Shown: positions 23,103-34,750 of the stretch, piece by piece
Numbering within the stretch: the first letter of the stretch is position 1
How the letters are laid out: each line of letters opens with the position of its first letter
Origin: Tetranychus cinnabarinus
Taxonomy: Eukaryota; Arthropoda; Arachnida; Trombidiformes; Tetranychidae
Direction of reading: 5' to 3'
Length of the DNA stretch: 64,000 nucleotides
NCBI GenBank assembly: GCA_022266195.1
Contig: WHVY01000010.1
Location: 384,501-448,500, forward strand
Translations under genes and position numbers: made by a program
The notes under the pieces: generated by a model
The model's database searches: none
What the model was told of the DNA's origin: nothing
Seen by the model: only the letters and a program-made list of their open reading frames with translations

Positions 23103-24968
23103 CAGGGCTATTCAGCTATTTTTACCGATGTTAAACGGCTATATCTTGGCCTGTGATTGACCTTGAGGGGTCAGATTTTCTATAATTAAGTTTCGCCGAT
23201 ACTTATTTGCTATATTTCAAGGTCAAGGTCATTCAAGGTCATTTGTCGGAAATCGCTCCTAATGCTATTAGAGGTCAAACGAAGGGTGAATGATAATTTT
23301 CAAGGTCAAATAATCGTAGCGGTCAAGATTTATCACTCTGGCATAAGCGTAACCTCATTTATTCAAACTTAAAGCAATCAAACTCACTTTAAAATTTCAA
23401 TTTTGCGATTTTCTTGTTAATCATTTTCATTAAATCATTTTATCAAACTGTCATCAAAATGTCTCACAAATTCACTAAAGCTCAAAAGATTGATCTTTTG
23501 GAGTTTTATTTAGCTTCAAAAAAATCCTGCACGGAGGCATTGCGAGCTGTAAAGTTAGCTTGGAATCAAAGATTTCTAAAGATTGCCCCAGGCACATTCA
23601 GACACCTTTATAAGGTTTTTCGAGAGTATGGGTCTGTGACATACCAGAGAAAAAGAGAAAGAATTGTGAGGACAGAAGAAGCTATCGAGAATGTACGCAC
23701 TCTCGCGAGTAAGGCATCTCAAGATGGTATGTCTCTGTCCTCATCGAGAATTGCAAGCTTGACTGGTATGTCACAGCCCACAGCCTGGCGGATTTTGAGG
23801 AAAGATTTGAAACTAAAACCGTATCACATCAAACTCATGCACAAACTCAATGAGGATGATTTCGATAGAAGAGTCGAGTGGTGTGATACGGTTTTAGTTA
23901 GACTGGAAGAAGAGCCAGATCTCCTCGGAAGAATTATTTGGACTGATGAGGCGGTATTCACTCTGTCGCAAACAGTCAATAGGCACAATTGTGTTTATTG
24001 GGACTCATCAAATCCAAATAAGACTTTCGAGGGAAATGCTCTAGGCGCTGATAAAATTATGGTGTGGTGTGGAGTCTGGGCAGGAGGAAGAATTGGGCCT
24101 TATTTTTATTCTGAAAATGTCAAAGGGGACTTTTATCGAGCGATGCTCGAAACTTTTGTCTTTCCGAAGCTCGCAGAGGTAAGAGAAGATTGGCAGGAAT
24201 ACTTCATCTGGCAACAGGATGGAGCTCCTCCTCACTTCGCAAATCAGGTCAAGGAACTCTTAAATGAGACATTCCCTGAGTGGCTCGGAAGAAGAGGGCC
24301 TTGGGATTGGCCTCCGAGATCTCCTGACCTGACTGTTTGCGACTTTTACCTCTGGGGGCGTCTGAAAGACAAAGTTTTTGCGCGAGGACCTCGAACCGTG
24401 GATGACCTCAAAGAGTTCATCCACGAAGAGTTCCACGAGATTGATCAGGAGGAAATAAGAAGGGCATGCGCTTCAGTTGCTGTTAGATGTGCAGCGTGTG
24501 TTGCTTTGGAAGGAAAGCAACTGAAGCTGACAAAGATTACAGTTAGAGGGATTTTTCCGGTAGGCAAGGGCACCCGGGTCATCAAAACTGCCCAAAGGTC
24601 ATTAAATTGCAACTTCACCTCCACGCGGTAATGACTGGGTAACTCCAACGAAGCTCTGCAATATCCACAGCATAATGACTTCAGACTTGTTTATGAATAA
24701 AAATGCCAATAAATAAGGTTACGCTTATGCCAGAGTGATAAATCTTGACCGCTACGATTATTTGACCTTGAAAATTATCATTCACCCTTCGTTTGACCTC
24801 TAATAGCATTAGGAGCGATTTCCGACAAATGACCTTGAATGCCCTTGACCTTGAAATATAGCAAATAAGTATCGGCGAAACTTAATTATAGAAAATCTGA
24901 CCCCTCAAGGTCAATCACAGGCCAAGATATAGCCGTTTAACATCGGTAAAAATAGCTGAATAGCCCTG
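23103..24968 (+). mobile_element. Mariner-like (Tc1/mariner superfamily) element, structurally intact
   Basis: Bounded by TA duplications (23101..23102 and 24969..24970). Terminal inverted repeats run 23103..23355 and 24716..24968, 253 bp each, starting CAGGGCTATTCAGC; by eye they differ at one position (GGTCAAGGTCAT against GGTCAAGGGCAT). The element contains one uninterrupted transposase gene. Near-identical repeats and an intact gene point to recent insertion. The repeats are rich in TCAAGGTCA (see findings). Confidence 0.93.
23459..24631 (+). CDS. Mariner-like transposase
   Basis: 390 residues from the ATG at 23459 (the frame is open from 23414, but MSHKFTKAQ is the usual start). N-terminal helix-turn-helix of the type common in arthropod elements (FTKAQKIDLLEFYL), a second HTH (LSSSRIASLTGMSQPTAWRIL), then the DDE/D core: WTDEAVFTL (first Asp), FIWQQDGAPPHF (second Asp), and PPRSPDLTVCDFYLWG, where the third acid is the Asp of CDF. 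I count about 40 residues between the second and third acids, longer than the 34 of classical mariner. It would bind the flanking repeats and cut and paste the element. No frameshift or stop. Confidence 0.93.
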   Translation: MSHKFTKAQKIDLLEFYLASKKSCTEALRAVKLAWNQRFLKIAPGTFRHLYKVFREYGSVTYQRKRERIVRTEEAIENVRTLASKASQDGMSLSSSRIASLTGMSQPTAWRILRKDLKLKPYHIKLMHKLNEDDFDRRVEWCDTVLVRLEEEPDLLGRIIWTDEAVFTLSQTVNRHNCVYWDSSNPNKTFEGNALGADKIMVWCGVWAGGRIGPYFYSENVKGDFYRAMLETFVFPKLAEVREDWQEYFIWQQDGAPPHFANQVKELLNETFPEWLGRRGPWDWPPRSPDLTVCDFYLWGRLKDKVFARGPRTVDDLKEFIHEEFHEIDQEEIRRACASVAVRCAACVALEGKQLKLTKITVRGIFPVGKGTRVIKTAQRSLNCNFTSTR

Positions 24969-24970
24969 TA

Positions 24971-25092
24971 TTAAGTTGTACATTTCTTTGTTTGTTTTTT
25001 TTGAACCAAAATACAAGGTAAGGCGTGACATCTTGAATGATACACAACCACATACATTTAACATTTTTTTTGTATAACTCTCTTTTCAGACA
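24971..25092 (+). other. Probable 5' exon and intron of the following gene
   Basis: A good donor (AAG then GTAAGG at about 25018) and an acceptor (TTTTCAG ending at 25090) suggest a spliced leader just right of the mariner insertion; the ATG at 25093 would follow the acceptor. Confidence 0.35.
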
Positions 25093-25973
25093 ATGAGTGG
25101 GATGCCCCGACTATCTGCTGGTGGTAAAAGACTTGCCACAAGGGAGGATGAATTAAGCAACCAAAACGATCAAAACATGTGCAATGGAACTATAATATTA
25201 GAATAATAGAAAAATTAGGGAGAATTGGAGGAAATACAACAGAAATCGAAGTTCAAAGTGTTATGGGAAGTATTGTTGATGGAGTCGTTGGTGCTGCTGC
25301 TGGAAGTGGTGGAGTAACTGGAGGATTATTTGGGTGTGCTTCTGGCAGTTCCGGTGTAAATAGTGGATTTTTTGGGAGTGAACCGAGTAGATCTGGTGTA
25401 ACTGGTAATTCGCTTGAAGGTAATGGAGGTGACATGAACGACGGTGGTATTTCAAGTGATGAAGACGACGACGAATGCGCTTGTAAGTGTGGCAAGCTAA
25501 ACTGTGGTATACCAAGGCCTACAGCATCCTTGCCCGACCACATTGATTGTGATGTCGCTGATGTAATTGGCGAAGGTTATTTACCTGGTAAAAAGAGGAT
25601 AGCAAAGAATCATCGAAACCAGGTAGTTTGGGATGTCGGATTGGTACCAGACAATATGCTTAACAATTGGAATAAACCTATTCCAAAAGGGTTCCGAGGC
25701 GATGTGAAAAAGTTAATGGATTATGGAAACCCCAAACATTTAAAGCCAACACCCGTAAATTACGAGTGTAGATGGTGTGAGCGGCCTTACTCCGCGAAAA
25801 ATAATCAATACAGGCACGAAAGAACATGTTCATTTCCCGGGGCTCCATCACATTTCTGCGATAAAGATTGTGCGAAAGATTGTCCTGGGCCAAAGGAAGG
25901 GGTTCCCGCGACCGATTATCGCAAAGGAAACAAGTGTGGAACCCTTGGTCGACCACGAGGTGGAAAGAAATGA
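25093..25973 (+). pseudogene. Unrecognised Cys/His-rich protein, frame broken near its start
   Basis: From the ATG at 25093 one frame reads MSGMPRLSAGGKRLATREDE and stops after 36 codons; the main open frame (from about 25152 to 25973, no ATG until inside) carries about 260 residues. That frame has a Gly/Ser-rich region, an acidic stretch (SSDEDDDE), a CACKCGKLNC cluster, and a C-terminal zinc-finger-like block YECRWCERPYSAKNNQYRH followed by HFCDKDCAKDC. I do not recognise the family. It lies among transposons and ends with AATAAA near 26005, so it may be an accessory gene of a mobile element. Either one frameshift or an unseen intron links the two frames. Confidence 0.4.
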
Positions 25974-26141
25974 TTTTAATGTATTTCCCAATCTTTAATT
26001 ATCAATAAAACATTAAATGCTTAAATATGGTTTCTTCTTTTTGTAAACCGTGAGTCGATTTTCATGGAAAATTGAGAATGTGCTTTTTTGTGTTAATAGT
26101 GGCACGAGTTGTTCCATCAGATACAACAAGTTTCAGTTGTA

Positions 26142-26696
26142 CAGGGCATTTCAGCTAATTTTACCGTTGTAAATTGGTTATATCTTTGCTCCTGAGTGAA
26201 CTTAAGGTGTGATATTTTGTTAATGGAAATTTGGGCGATACTCAATTGTCATATTTCAATGTCAAGGTGATTCAAGGTCATTGCGTTATTTGACCTCTGA
26301 CTGATATTTGGAGGTCATTTTACGAGAGCGCGAGAATTTTTATATTGTTTGATGCTTGCTACGAGTTTTTATCTTGCATCGTTGGAAAGATAAGATGCAT
26401 TTTTCTCAAAACCAATTACTCAACACATCAATGCGCAACCACTCATATCATTTGACCAGAATAAGTTATGAACATGTCACTAGCATCAAACAATATAAAA
26501 ATTCTCGCGCTCTCAGAAAATGACCTTTAAATATCATTCAGAGGTCAAATAACGCAATGACCTTGAATCACCTTGACATTGAAATATGACAATTGAGTAT
26601 CGCCCAAATTTCCATTCACAAAATATCACACCTCAAGTTCACTCAGGAGCAAAGATATAACCAATTTACAACGGTAAAATTAGCTGAAATGCCCTG
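26142..26696. mobile_element. Mariner-derived MITE, 555 bp (MITE-1)
   Basis: Flanked by TA (26140..26141, 26697..26698). Ends CAGGGCATTTCAGCTAATTTT in inverted orientation, related to the ends of the autonomous mariner-like element (CAGGGCTATTCAGC). Almost the whole element is a long imperfect palindrome. It is inserted in the 3' end of the decayed pogo-type transposase. Confidence 0.88.
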
Positions 26697-26698
26697 TA

Positions 26699-27970
26699 TG
26701 TTTTGCTAGAAAAAAAGTGATAGTGAAGTGAAATAACAAAATGATTGAAACAAAGTAATTTAGTACAATGAGAACATCTTATGAATGTCGATTCTTCACA
26801 GTTTTCGATCGAACACTCTTCATTTAAATTTTCAAAATTGACCTGTAGTACATTTTCGAACTCTTGATTCGTATTTTCTGATTCATAACCTGATTTGACC
26901 CAGGCATATCTTAACATAGGTTGGAAAATTGACGCAGAAAGTTGATTGTGAACAAGTGCATTAATTCTTATGACAAATTTTCTAATGATTTCTAATGATA
27001 GATTCTTGTTCTGCATTTGCACTTGTGAATCTAGCAGCATCACCAATGCGTTTCATAAGGATCTTGTATTGGCGAAAAAAATAGACATCGAGAGGTTGAA
27101 TCAGTCTTGTGATTTTAGGTGGAATGGTTTTTATGATTAAATCATTTGGTTCAATAGAAGATGTGAAAATGGAAGCATCAGATTGTCCAGTAAATGAATC
27201 TTGTAGTAAAATATTCTTTTCTCCAACATCACAAATTAGAACATGTTGAGCGAAATTAGACAAGTTTCGCCTCTCCATTTTACCACTCTTACTGCAGTCT
27301 ACGTAAATATTTGAAAATTTTTACATTTCTTCAGCTACTTCTTGGCTTACTCTCGGTCCGAATCTACCAGAAGTCTCTTGTAAGCAAAGAAATAATTTCT
27401 TGCAGAGTTTTCCAGACTTACTAATCATCACTTGAGCAGTATATGAGTGCGTAGTTGCGGAGATATTCTGAACACGAGCAATCGTTTCTTTTTCGCCTGT
27501 TTTCGATAGAGTCCTATTACCTACCATCTCATATTCGATTCTGGTTTGGTCAGTGTTGAACACAAAATCGTCAGGAATTTCGGTATGGATGATATCTCCA
27601 TTTTCTCTACCTTGCAAAAATTTCAATCTACAATAATCATTTATTTTCTTGCACTTCGAATGTCGTGATCCACCTTCCTTTTCCAATTCAACAATGGCTT
27701 GAATTTCACGCTTATTTTTATGAAACTTTGTAGCTGCTTTAGCAAATGAATATCGCCTTGCATAAGCTGCGATTTCAGTTCTTCGAGCGTCCGTCATTCG
27801 TAGGTCAATTGCGATTCTTTTACTTGGCCCTGCTTCTTGACTTGAGGATGAGCTGGTTTGCTGACTTGATGATTGAGATGTTGATTGAGAGGATAATTGT
27901 TCTTCTTCATTATCACTTTGGCCGTCTATATCCAGACAAATTTTTTCATCAACTTCTAATCTAGATGAGG
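26699..27970 (-). pseudogene. Decayed pogo/DDE_1-type transposase
   Basis: On the minus strand, pieces in successive frames give an acidic Ser/Gln-rich N-terminus before MTDARRTEIAAYARRYSF (27797), a DNA-binding region, FNTDQTRIEYEMVGNRTLS (first catalytic Asp), ILLQDSFTGQSD (second) and IPPKITRLIQPLDVYFFRQYK (third), then a Cys/His cluster (CSIENCEE ... CSHCTKLLCFNHF). The catalytic core and the PP..T-x-x-x-QPLD signature are those of pogo/Tigger/jerky DDE_1 transposases. Several frame breaks and stops (for example between 27321 and 27278) show it is dead. Its last codons run into MITE-1. Confidence 0.72.
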
Positions 27971-28283
27971 CTCTGGCTTAATTTGGCTTATTAAAGCATT
28001 AGCAAAGTCTTTTTCCACTATATTTGGTGAAGACGCATTGAAACCGGGAAATTGTGATGATAACTCATTCAAAATAAAGCCCACAACGTTACAAGGGTTG
28101 AAATTCATAATTAGGAATGCACAATATGAAAAAATAAGAGATAATAACTTTTACGCTTTGAAAGCCAGAGAAACAATAGTCGAATTTAGAATTAGAAAAA
28201 AGAATTTGCGTTCTCAAGTTTCTATGGTAACCAACTACCAACACTATGGTATTTTGATAGTGGAGAATTAGAATTCAAACTTT
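27971..28283. other. Spacer between pogo remnant and gypsy integrase
   Basis: No recognised gene. The 77-codon plus-strand frame 28038..28271 has no known motif. If the gypsy element ends here its left LTR is missing from this spot. Confidence 0.35.
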
Positions 28284-29861
28284 TTATCCGATTTTGCCCG
28301 TACCACTACCCTCACTTCCCTTGTGAGTTGGAACATTAAGATTATATCTTTCTGTTTCTGATAAAATTTCGGTTTCTTCGTCTGAATCAACATCGGGGTC
28401 TGTAATTGTTCTTTCATAGTAAACCTTTAGACGAGATATATTTACTACTTCAATTTTGTTCGGTTTTTGTAAACCTTGCACTTTGTAAACTACGGGTGAC
28501 ATAACTTGAATAATCTCATAAGGACCTAACCAATTATGCATTAGTTTCTCTGACTTACCCACTTTTCGTTGAGGAGTGAAAACAAGCACTTTCTGTCCTA
28601 CCGTCAATTTCTTGTCTACTCTGTTTTTATCATAATTGATTTTGTTTCGCATTTGACTGTTAACTAAATTTTCTTGAGCGATTTGTCTTATTGTTTCCAG
28701 GTGATCAATGAGAGATTCTGCGTAGTTTTGTTGATCCTCCAAACCTTGTGATGGTATATTCATAACATTTTCTAAAGGGAAAACTGGCTCTCTACCGTAC
28801 ATCAAATAGAAAGGAGAGAAACACGTTGATGCGTTTATCGCTGAGTTATAAGCAAATGCAACAAAATGAAGAGCTCGGTCCCATGTTTTGTGCTTATCAT
28901 CAACATACATACTTATCATCGTAGCGAGAGTGGAATTAAACCTTTCGGTCAATCCATTACACTGAGGATGATAAGCTGTTGTGAACCGATGTTTAGTTTG
29001 CATGAGACCAGTTAATTCAGCCATTAGGTTAGAACGAAACTGTGCACCTCTATCAGAGAGAATTTCTTTTGGGCTTCCAAATGTACAAACATTATTTTCA
29101 ACAATGAAAATGGCAATTTGTGCTGTAGTTGCCTCGGGGATAGCTTGCATTATAGCAAAACGAGTAAAATATTCTGTCGCTACAACAATATACTTGTTTT
29201 CTTTGAAAAATTTTGAAAAAGGTTCGAGGATATCTATTCCAAATCTTTCTGCAACTCCCCCACAAGTAATTGGCTGTAATAGACCCGCAGGTGTGATATA
29301 TGATCGTTTTCTTGTTTGGCATTCATCGCAAGTCTTAACGTATTTGTTTATGTATTTCTTCATTCAAAAGAAATAAAATCTTGATCTCACTCTGTCGTAC
29401 GTTTTCTGCTGCCCTAAATGACCGGATAGAGGGTCGTCATGCATGGAATACATCACTTCGCTTCTTAAAGATGATGGAATAACTGGTACCAGTTTTGGAC
29501 CGGTTTTCAAGTATATGACTTTGTTTAAGATTTTATTGACCATCGTAAACTTGGCTATTTTTCTTCTTTCATGTGGCGTTAGCAAGCCTTTTTTTTCAAA
29601 AATTTGTATTATTACTTTTAATTTTTTATCTTTTTTCTGCTCTTTAGCTAAGAAATAAACGTCTTCAACAATGGTCAATAAATTGAGTTCTCTTGCTACT
29701 TTAAGCTCGCGAGGTGCATCTACAGGATTCCTGGAGAGACAATCAGCATCTTTATGATGCTGGCCGCTTTTGTAAATCACTTCAAAGTCATATTCTTGAA
29801 GCGCAAGAGTCCATCTGGTCAAACGAGGCGATAACTTTTTCTTTACTAACATCCAACACAA
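28284..29861 (-). pseudogene. Gypsy RNase H end and integrase
   Basis: 29861..29364 encodes the end of RNase H (TRWTLALQEYDFEVIYKSG, HKDADCLSRN) and the zinc-binding HHCC start of integrase (SGHLGQQKTYDRVRSRFYFF). A TGA at 29364 replaces what looks like a Trp codon; the next codon continues in the same frame (29363..28284) with CDECQTRK, the catalytic core FGIDILEPF / LSDRGAQF / YHPQCNGLTERFN (D, D, E), and a C-terminal chromatin-interaction-like tail (KVGQKVLVF..., LGPYEIIQVMSPVVYKVQG). All three catalytic acids are present. Confidence 0.85.
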
Positions 29862-30550
29862 ACTACAATGATCAGTGATGACTTAAAATTTGATTCCGAT
29901 AAGATAAGAGCGAAACTTCTCTAAAGCATAAACAATAGCTAAAGCTTCAATTTCACTAATTGGATAATTTTTTCATGTTTGTTAGTCATTCGGGAAGCGT
30001 AAACTACTACTTTGTTACCCTCAGGGTGTTTTTGAATGAGGATTGCTCCTAAACCTATTGATGAACCATCACACCTTACCTCGACTGGTAACTTGATGTC
30101 AAAATGAGAGAGGATTGGTTTCGAGATTAAAGCTTGTTTTAAAGCATCGAAAGCTTTTTGTTGCTCTTCTTCCCAGACAAAAGTAACATCTTTCATTGTT
30201 AATGATGATAATGGGCTAGCAATAGTTGCAAAATTTCGAATGAAACGACGATGGTAGGAAGCTAAAGCCAAAAATTGTCGTACTTTATCAAAATTGGTTG
30301 GCGGAGGAACTTGAAGTACCGCTTTTATTTTATCATCTTGGGGGGCAATACCTTCTGCTGTTATGACATGACCAAGATAATTACTAGCGTTAACTGCGAA
30401 AGCTGCTTTTGGGGGTTGAATCAATAAATTTGCTACTTTCAAACGTTCTAAGACAATTTTCAAATGTTTAAGATGTTCTTGAAAGCTCTTTGAGAATATC
30501 AGTATATCATCTAAATAGGGAATACAAAATATCCACTTTATGTCTGATAG
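29862..30550 (-). pseudogene. Gypsy RT palm/thumb and RNase H
   Basis: 30550..30464 carries the RT active site PYLDDILIFSK; 30463..29939 continues with the connection and RNase H (ASNYLGHVITAEGIAPQDDK, VRCDGSSIGLGAILIQ, VYASRMTN). A missing A in the AAAAAA run near 29965 shifts the frame, and an in-frame stop lies near 29882, after which VITDHCSLCW continues. Confidence 0.85.
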
Positions 30551-30552
30551 TA

Positions 30553-31621
30553 CAGGGCATTTCAGCTAATTTTCCCGTTGTAAATTGGCTATATCTTTGC
30601 TCCTGAGTGACCTAGAGGAAAGATATTTTGTTACTGGAAATTTGGGCGATACTCAATTGTCATATTTCAATGTCAAGGTGATTCAAGGTCATTGCGTTAT
30701 TTGACCTCTGAATGATATTTGGAGGTCATTTTACGAGAGCGCGAGAATTTTTATATTGTTTGATGCTTGCTACGAGTTTTTATCTTGCATCGTTGGAAAG
30801 ATAAGATGCATTTTTCTCAAAACCAATTACTCAACACATCAATGCGCAACCACTCATATCATTTGACCAGAATAAGTTATGAACATGTCACTAGCATCAA
30901 ACAATATAAAAATTCTCGCGCTCTCAGAAAATGACCTTTAAATATCATTCAGAGGTCAAATAACGCAATGACCTTGAATCACCTTGACATTGAAATATGA
31001 CAATTGAGTATCGCCCAAATTTCCATTCACAAAATATCACACCTCAAGTTCACTCAGGAGCAAAGATATAACCAATTTACAACGGTAAAATTAGCTGAAA
31101 TGCCCTGTAGTGAGTTGTTTAAAAAACAAAATACAAAATAACGACAAAATAAAGAAAATTTCTAAATGGTGGATCATGATCCATGTTTTTCGTTGAAACT
31201 TTACTTGGTAAAAGGTTGACCTCTAACTGATATTTGGAGGTCATTTTCTAAGAGTGCAAAAATTTTCGGATCGGTTGATCTTCACAGCGAGTTCGTATCT
31301 CACACCGTTGGAAAGATAAATGCATTTTTCTTAAAACCAATTGATCAACAGAACAATGTGTAAACTCTCATATCTTTTGACCAGAATGAGTTACGCACAT
31401 GTCACTAGCATCAACCAATCTGAAAATTTTTGCACTCTTAGAAAATGACCTCCAAATATCAGTTAGAGGTCAAATAACGCAATGACCTTGAATGACCTTG
31501 ACCTTGAAATATGACAATTGAGTATCGCCCAAATTTCCAGTAACAAAATACGTAACCTCTAGGTCACTCAGGGGCGGAGATATAGCCAATTTACAACGGG
31601 AAAATTAGCTGAAATGCTCTG
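30553..31621. mobile_element. Composite of two mariner-derived MITEs (MITE-2 and MITE-3) inside gypsy RT
   Basis: A single TA duplication (30551..30552, 31622..31623) bounds the pair. 30553..31107 is 555 bp, the same length as MITE-1 and near identical to it except in the left arm. 31110..31621 is a left-truncated related MITE with its own right end (AATGCTCTG). The left arm of the first pairs better with the right end of the second (shared CCTAGAGG/CCTCTAGG and TTACTGGAAATTT) than with its own right end. Removing the block and one TA restores a continuous RT frame across the join. Confidence 0.85.
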
Positions 31622-31863
31622 TACAGTATCCATCAATCTCTGGAATGTGGCTGGCGCATTTCTAAGACCGAAAGGCATAACGATGAATTCATAAAGACCG
31701 TCACGCGTTATTATAGCCGTCTACTCTCTATCGCGTGGATCGATCTTTATCTGCCAGTAACCTGACTTCAGATCTATAAGACTGAAATATCTACACCCAG
31801 ATACACAATCTAATGAATCTTGCACTCCAGGTAAAGGATACATGTCGGGGATAGTATCCTTAT

Positions 31864-33591
31864 TCAATCTACAAAATCTCCGCAAATTCTCACACCACCA
31901 TCCTTTTTACCGACAACAATGATCGGAGAAGAATATGGTGAAGTCGATTCTGTTATGACTCCTAAACTCTTCATTCTTTTAATTTCGTTTTGAATTGCAA
32001 GTCTTCCTGGTAGTGAGCAACTATAAGGAGGTAAAGAAAAAGGCCGACAGGTTCCTGTATCTATTTGATGTTGACATAGATTAGTTTTCCCAAGTTTTTC
32101 TGATTCGAAAGCAAATTGATCTACATGTATTTCTAATAATTGGCTTAGAGCTGCTTGTTGTTGGTGATTCAAAGATACCCCTATCGAAACATTCCCTTCA
32201 CTTAAACAAAAATTTCTGGTTTCTGATTTAACAGCGTTATTAGCATCTTCCTCTATTTCATTCTCGATTGATTCTGTTTTTGATGTTATTTGGTCTGCAA
32301 TAATAGTGGATCCTGATCCATCATTATTGTTTTGAGAAATGGTGGATCCTGATCCATCATTATTGTTTTGAGAAATGGTGGATCCTGATCCATCATTATT
32401 GTTTTGAGAAATGGTGGATCCTGATCCATCATTATTGTTTTGAGAAATGTTGGATCCTGATCCATCATTATTGTTAGTCAAAATAATGAATCTTTGATCC
32501 ATCATTTCTTTGGGTCGAGTCGCTTCATTTGAATTTTCAATAGTTATCAAAGCACTCACACTTGGAATTAACTTCTTTATTTTAGCCAAATGTTCTCTTG
32601 TTTTGACATAGAAACTGAATTCTTCGTTGTTACACAAAGTAATTTCTGCCCAACCCTTTTCAAATTTTAATTCGTTGAAGGAAAATCTTGAGCGGTATAG
32701 ACTGTTGAATTTACTGCCTGGCTGAATTATTGCCTTTCCATCAAAATTTTTCATTGCTTCATTCTGAACATTCAAACAAACTGATGATTTAGGCCGAACA
32801 ATAACATCTGTACTATTTGATACAATACCAAACGATCTTGGCTCAGTAATTTCGTTTGCGATAGTATCCTGTTGTACGGGTAACGCAGGCTGATTCTCTT
32901 CTTCTCTAAAAAAGACTTTATTTTCAACTGGGTCAATGAGTGCTTTAGCTGCTTTCATTGTAGACATACCAATGATTATATCATACGGAGAATATTCTAA
33001 AACAGTAGCTGAAAATGTGATTTGTTTCTCTCGTTCATCTTGCTTGATAATGGCTGGGATATCAATAGCTCCAACGGGAACTGTCATAGTTCCGTTTATA
33101 CCACTGATGGTACCTCCAGTCCAAGGTTTTATCTCACACCTTATACTTAAGGCACATTCAAGAGTGATAAACGAACTAGGTGCTCCTGTATCGATTATAG
33201 CATCAAATTCTTTCGTTGTTATTAGAATTTTTGCCAGTATTCTCCTTTCTTCACTTGCAAATACAATAGGAGAGTTATTAGAATTTTGTCGCGACTGATT
33301 ATTAGCAGGCATAATTGGAATTCTTCTATTCTCCATTGGTTGATGATGATTTCTTGGAGGTGGCATTTGATAATTACGATTAAAGGTTTGCCCTCCATTC
33401 AAATAACAGAAACGAGTCACATGCCCGGGTTTCCCACAAGTATAACAAACTACTCTCCCGTCAGGTCTTCTTGGAAATCTAACTTGATTTTGATTACTTC
33501 GATAATTATTTCGATAATTATCGGGCTGATTTCTAGGACAATTGTTTGTCATTTTCATTTCTTTCATTTCTGCTATTAGGTCTTCAAACAT
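31864..33591 (-). pseudogene. Gypsy nucleocapsid-protease-RT frame
   Basis: 575 codons: zinc knuckle CYTCGKPGHVTRFC, aspartic protease FDAIIDTGAPSSFITLE, a low-complexity linker with five tandem 36-bp units (repeat unit NNDGSGSTISQ, around 32290..32480), and the start of RT (IDTGTCRPFSLPP, SPYSSPIIVVGKKDGG, RICGDF). A one-base loss near 31870 ends the frame; 31863..31624 continues RT in another frame (LNKDTIPDMYPLP ... FIVMPFGLRNAPATF) with a CAG-to-TAG stop near 31722. Confidence 0.85.
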
Positions 33592-34247
33592 TTCTTCATT
33601 TGACCATTTTCTTCGTTTCTTTCTTCTCTTTCATTTTCAGCCTCATTAACCTTTGAAACACTTTCCAGACGCTTCCCAATATTAATTAATTCATAATAGT
33701 CTTTTGGACCTGCTACACAAATTGCGTCTTTCAACTTCTTCGGCATTTCTTCGTAAATGTAATTTAGAATCTCATTCATTGTCATGTTAGCATTCACATC
33801 CTTACAGAAGCTAACTTTCTCGTAAACGTGAGATTGGATTTTTTCATACCGCATCAATTTTCTTTTTCTCATCTTTTCCAAACTATCCTCAGAAGAAAAA
33901 TCCTGGATATATTTTTCTTTAATAGCTGCAAAGTCCTTATCTTCTGAGTCAAAACGTAAACTGTACCAAGCAGCTGCTGGACCAGCTAAATAATTCTTGA
34001 ATCTACTTTTCATTTGCTCGGCATCCCACTGGTAATGCTCTGCAACAGATTCAAATCTCTTCAACCAAACATTGCAATCACCATTGTCTTCACCACGGAA
34101 AACCGGGATTGAAAGAAAATTTGTGTTCGCTAAATTACTCGAAATTTGCATGCCCAATAGGCGCAATTGTTGAGCATCTAATAGGTCATCATTATCAAAT
34201 GGGTTGTTAATATCTGCCATTTTGATATTGAACTCAAGTTTGATCAA
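33576..34247 (-). pseudogene. Gypsy Gag (capsid region)
   Basis: 223 codons from ATG at 34247: retrotransposon Gag of the arthropod gypsy type, with the capsid-like block FKNYLAGPAAAWYSLRFD. It overlaps the next frame by 16 bp; the sense of the second frame (EEMFEDLIAEMKEMK) continues the protein, so a one-base change, or a natural frameshift site, joins Gag to nucleocapsid. Given the other damage, mutation is more likely. Confidence 0.75.
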
Positions 34248-34750
34248 TTCAAGGAAATGATAACAAATTCAAAACGGTCTTACTTTGAGCAAATGGACTA
34301 ACTACAAATGGATCTCAGGCTGATGGGAATACGTCAAGGTTACAAGATGTTTATTCCAATAGTACAAGCTTAGAACCAAAAGTTAACCAAAAAGTTAAGC
34401 GATGATGATGAATTTATTAAGTGGTTGATTGAAGAACGTATTAGAGGTGAAGTGGATAGATAGTAAAAAGGATCCTTTGTTGGTGTACCAAATAAGAATA
34501 AGTCCGAAAAAAAGCGTTAATCACAAAAAGTTCTCAAAAAAACATATCACAACTTAGGTTGGTTAACGACAAGAATGTTGTTTTAACAGCACAACTTTGA
34601 CTCTTAAATTTAAGTCGCTTAATCTAAGATGAACACTTTTCATCAAATACACAAATCCAAAAAAAATAATACGTTGATAAACACAACTTCATAGAAGAAA
34701 CAGGTTAATACTGTAGTTGAGACAGATATATCCTGCTAAGGTCGCCAAAA

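Noticed and set aside
25253..25543. Minus-strand proline-rich frame
   Set aside because: Shadow of the Gly/Ser-rich plus-strand frame.
33576..33591. Programmed Gag/Pol frameshift in gypsy
   Set aside because: No clear slippery heptamer was seen and the element has several other frame breaks.
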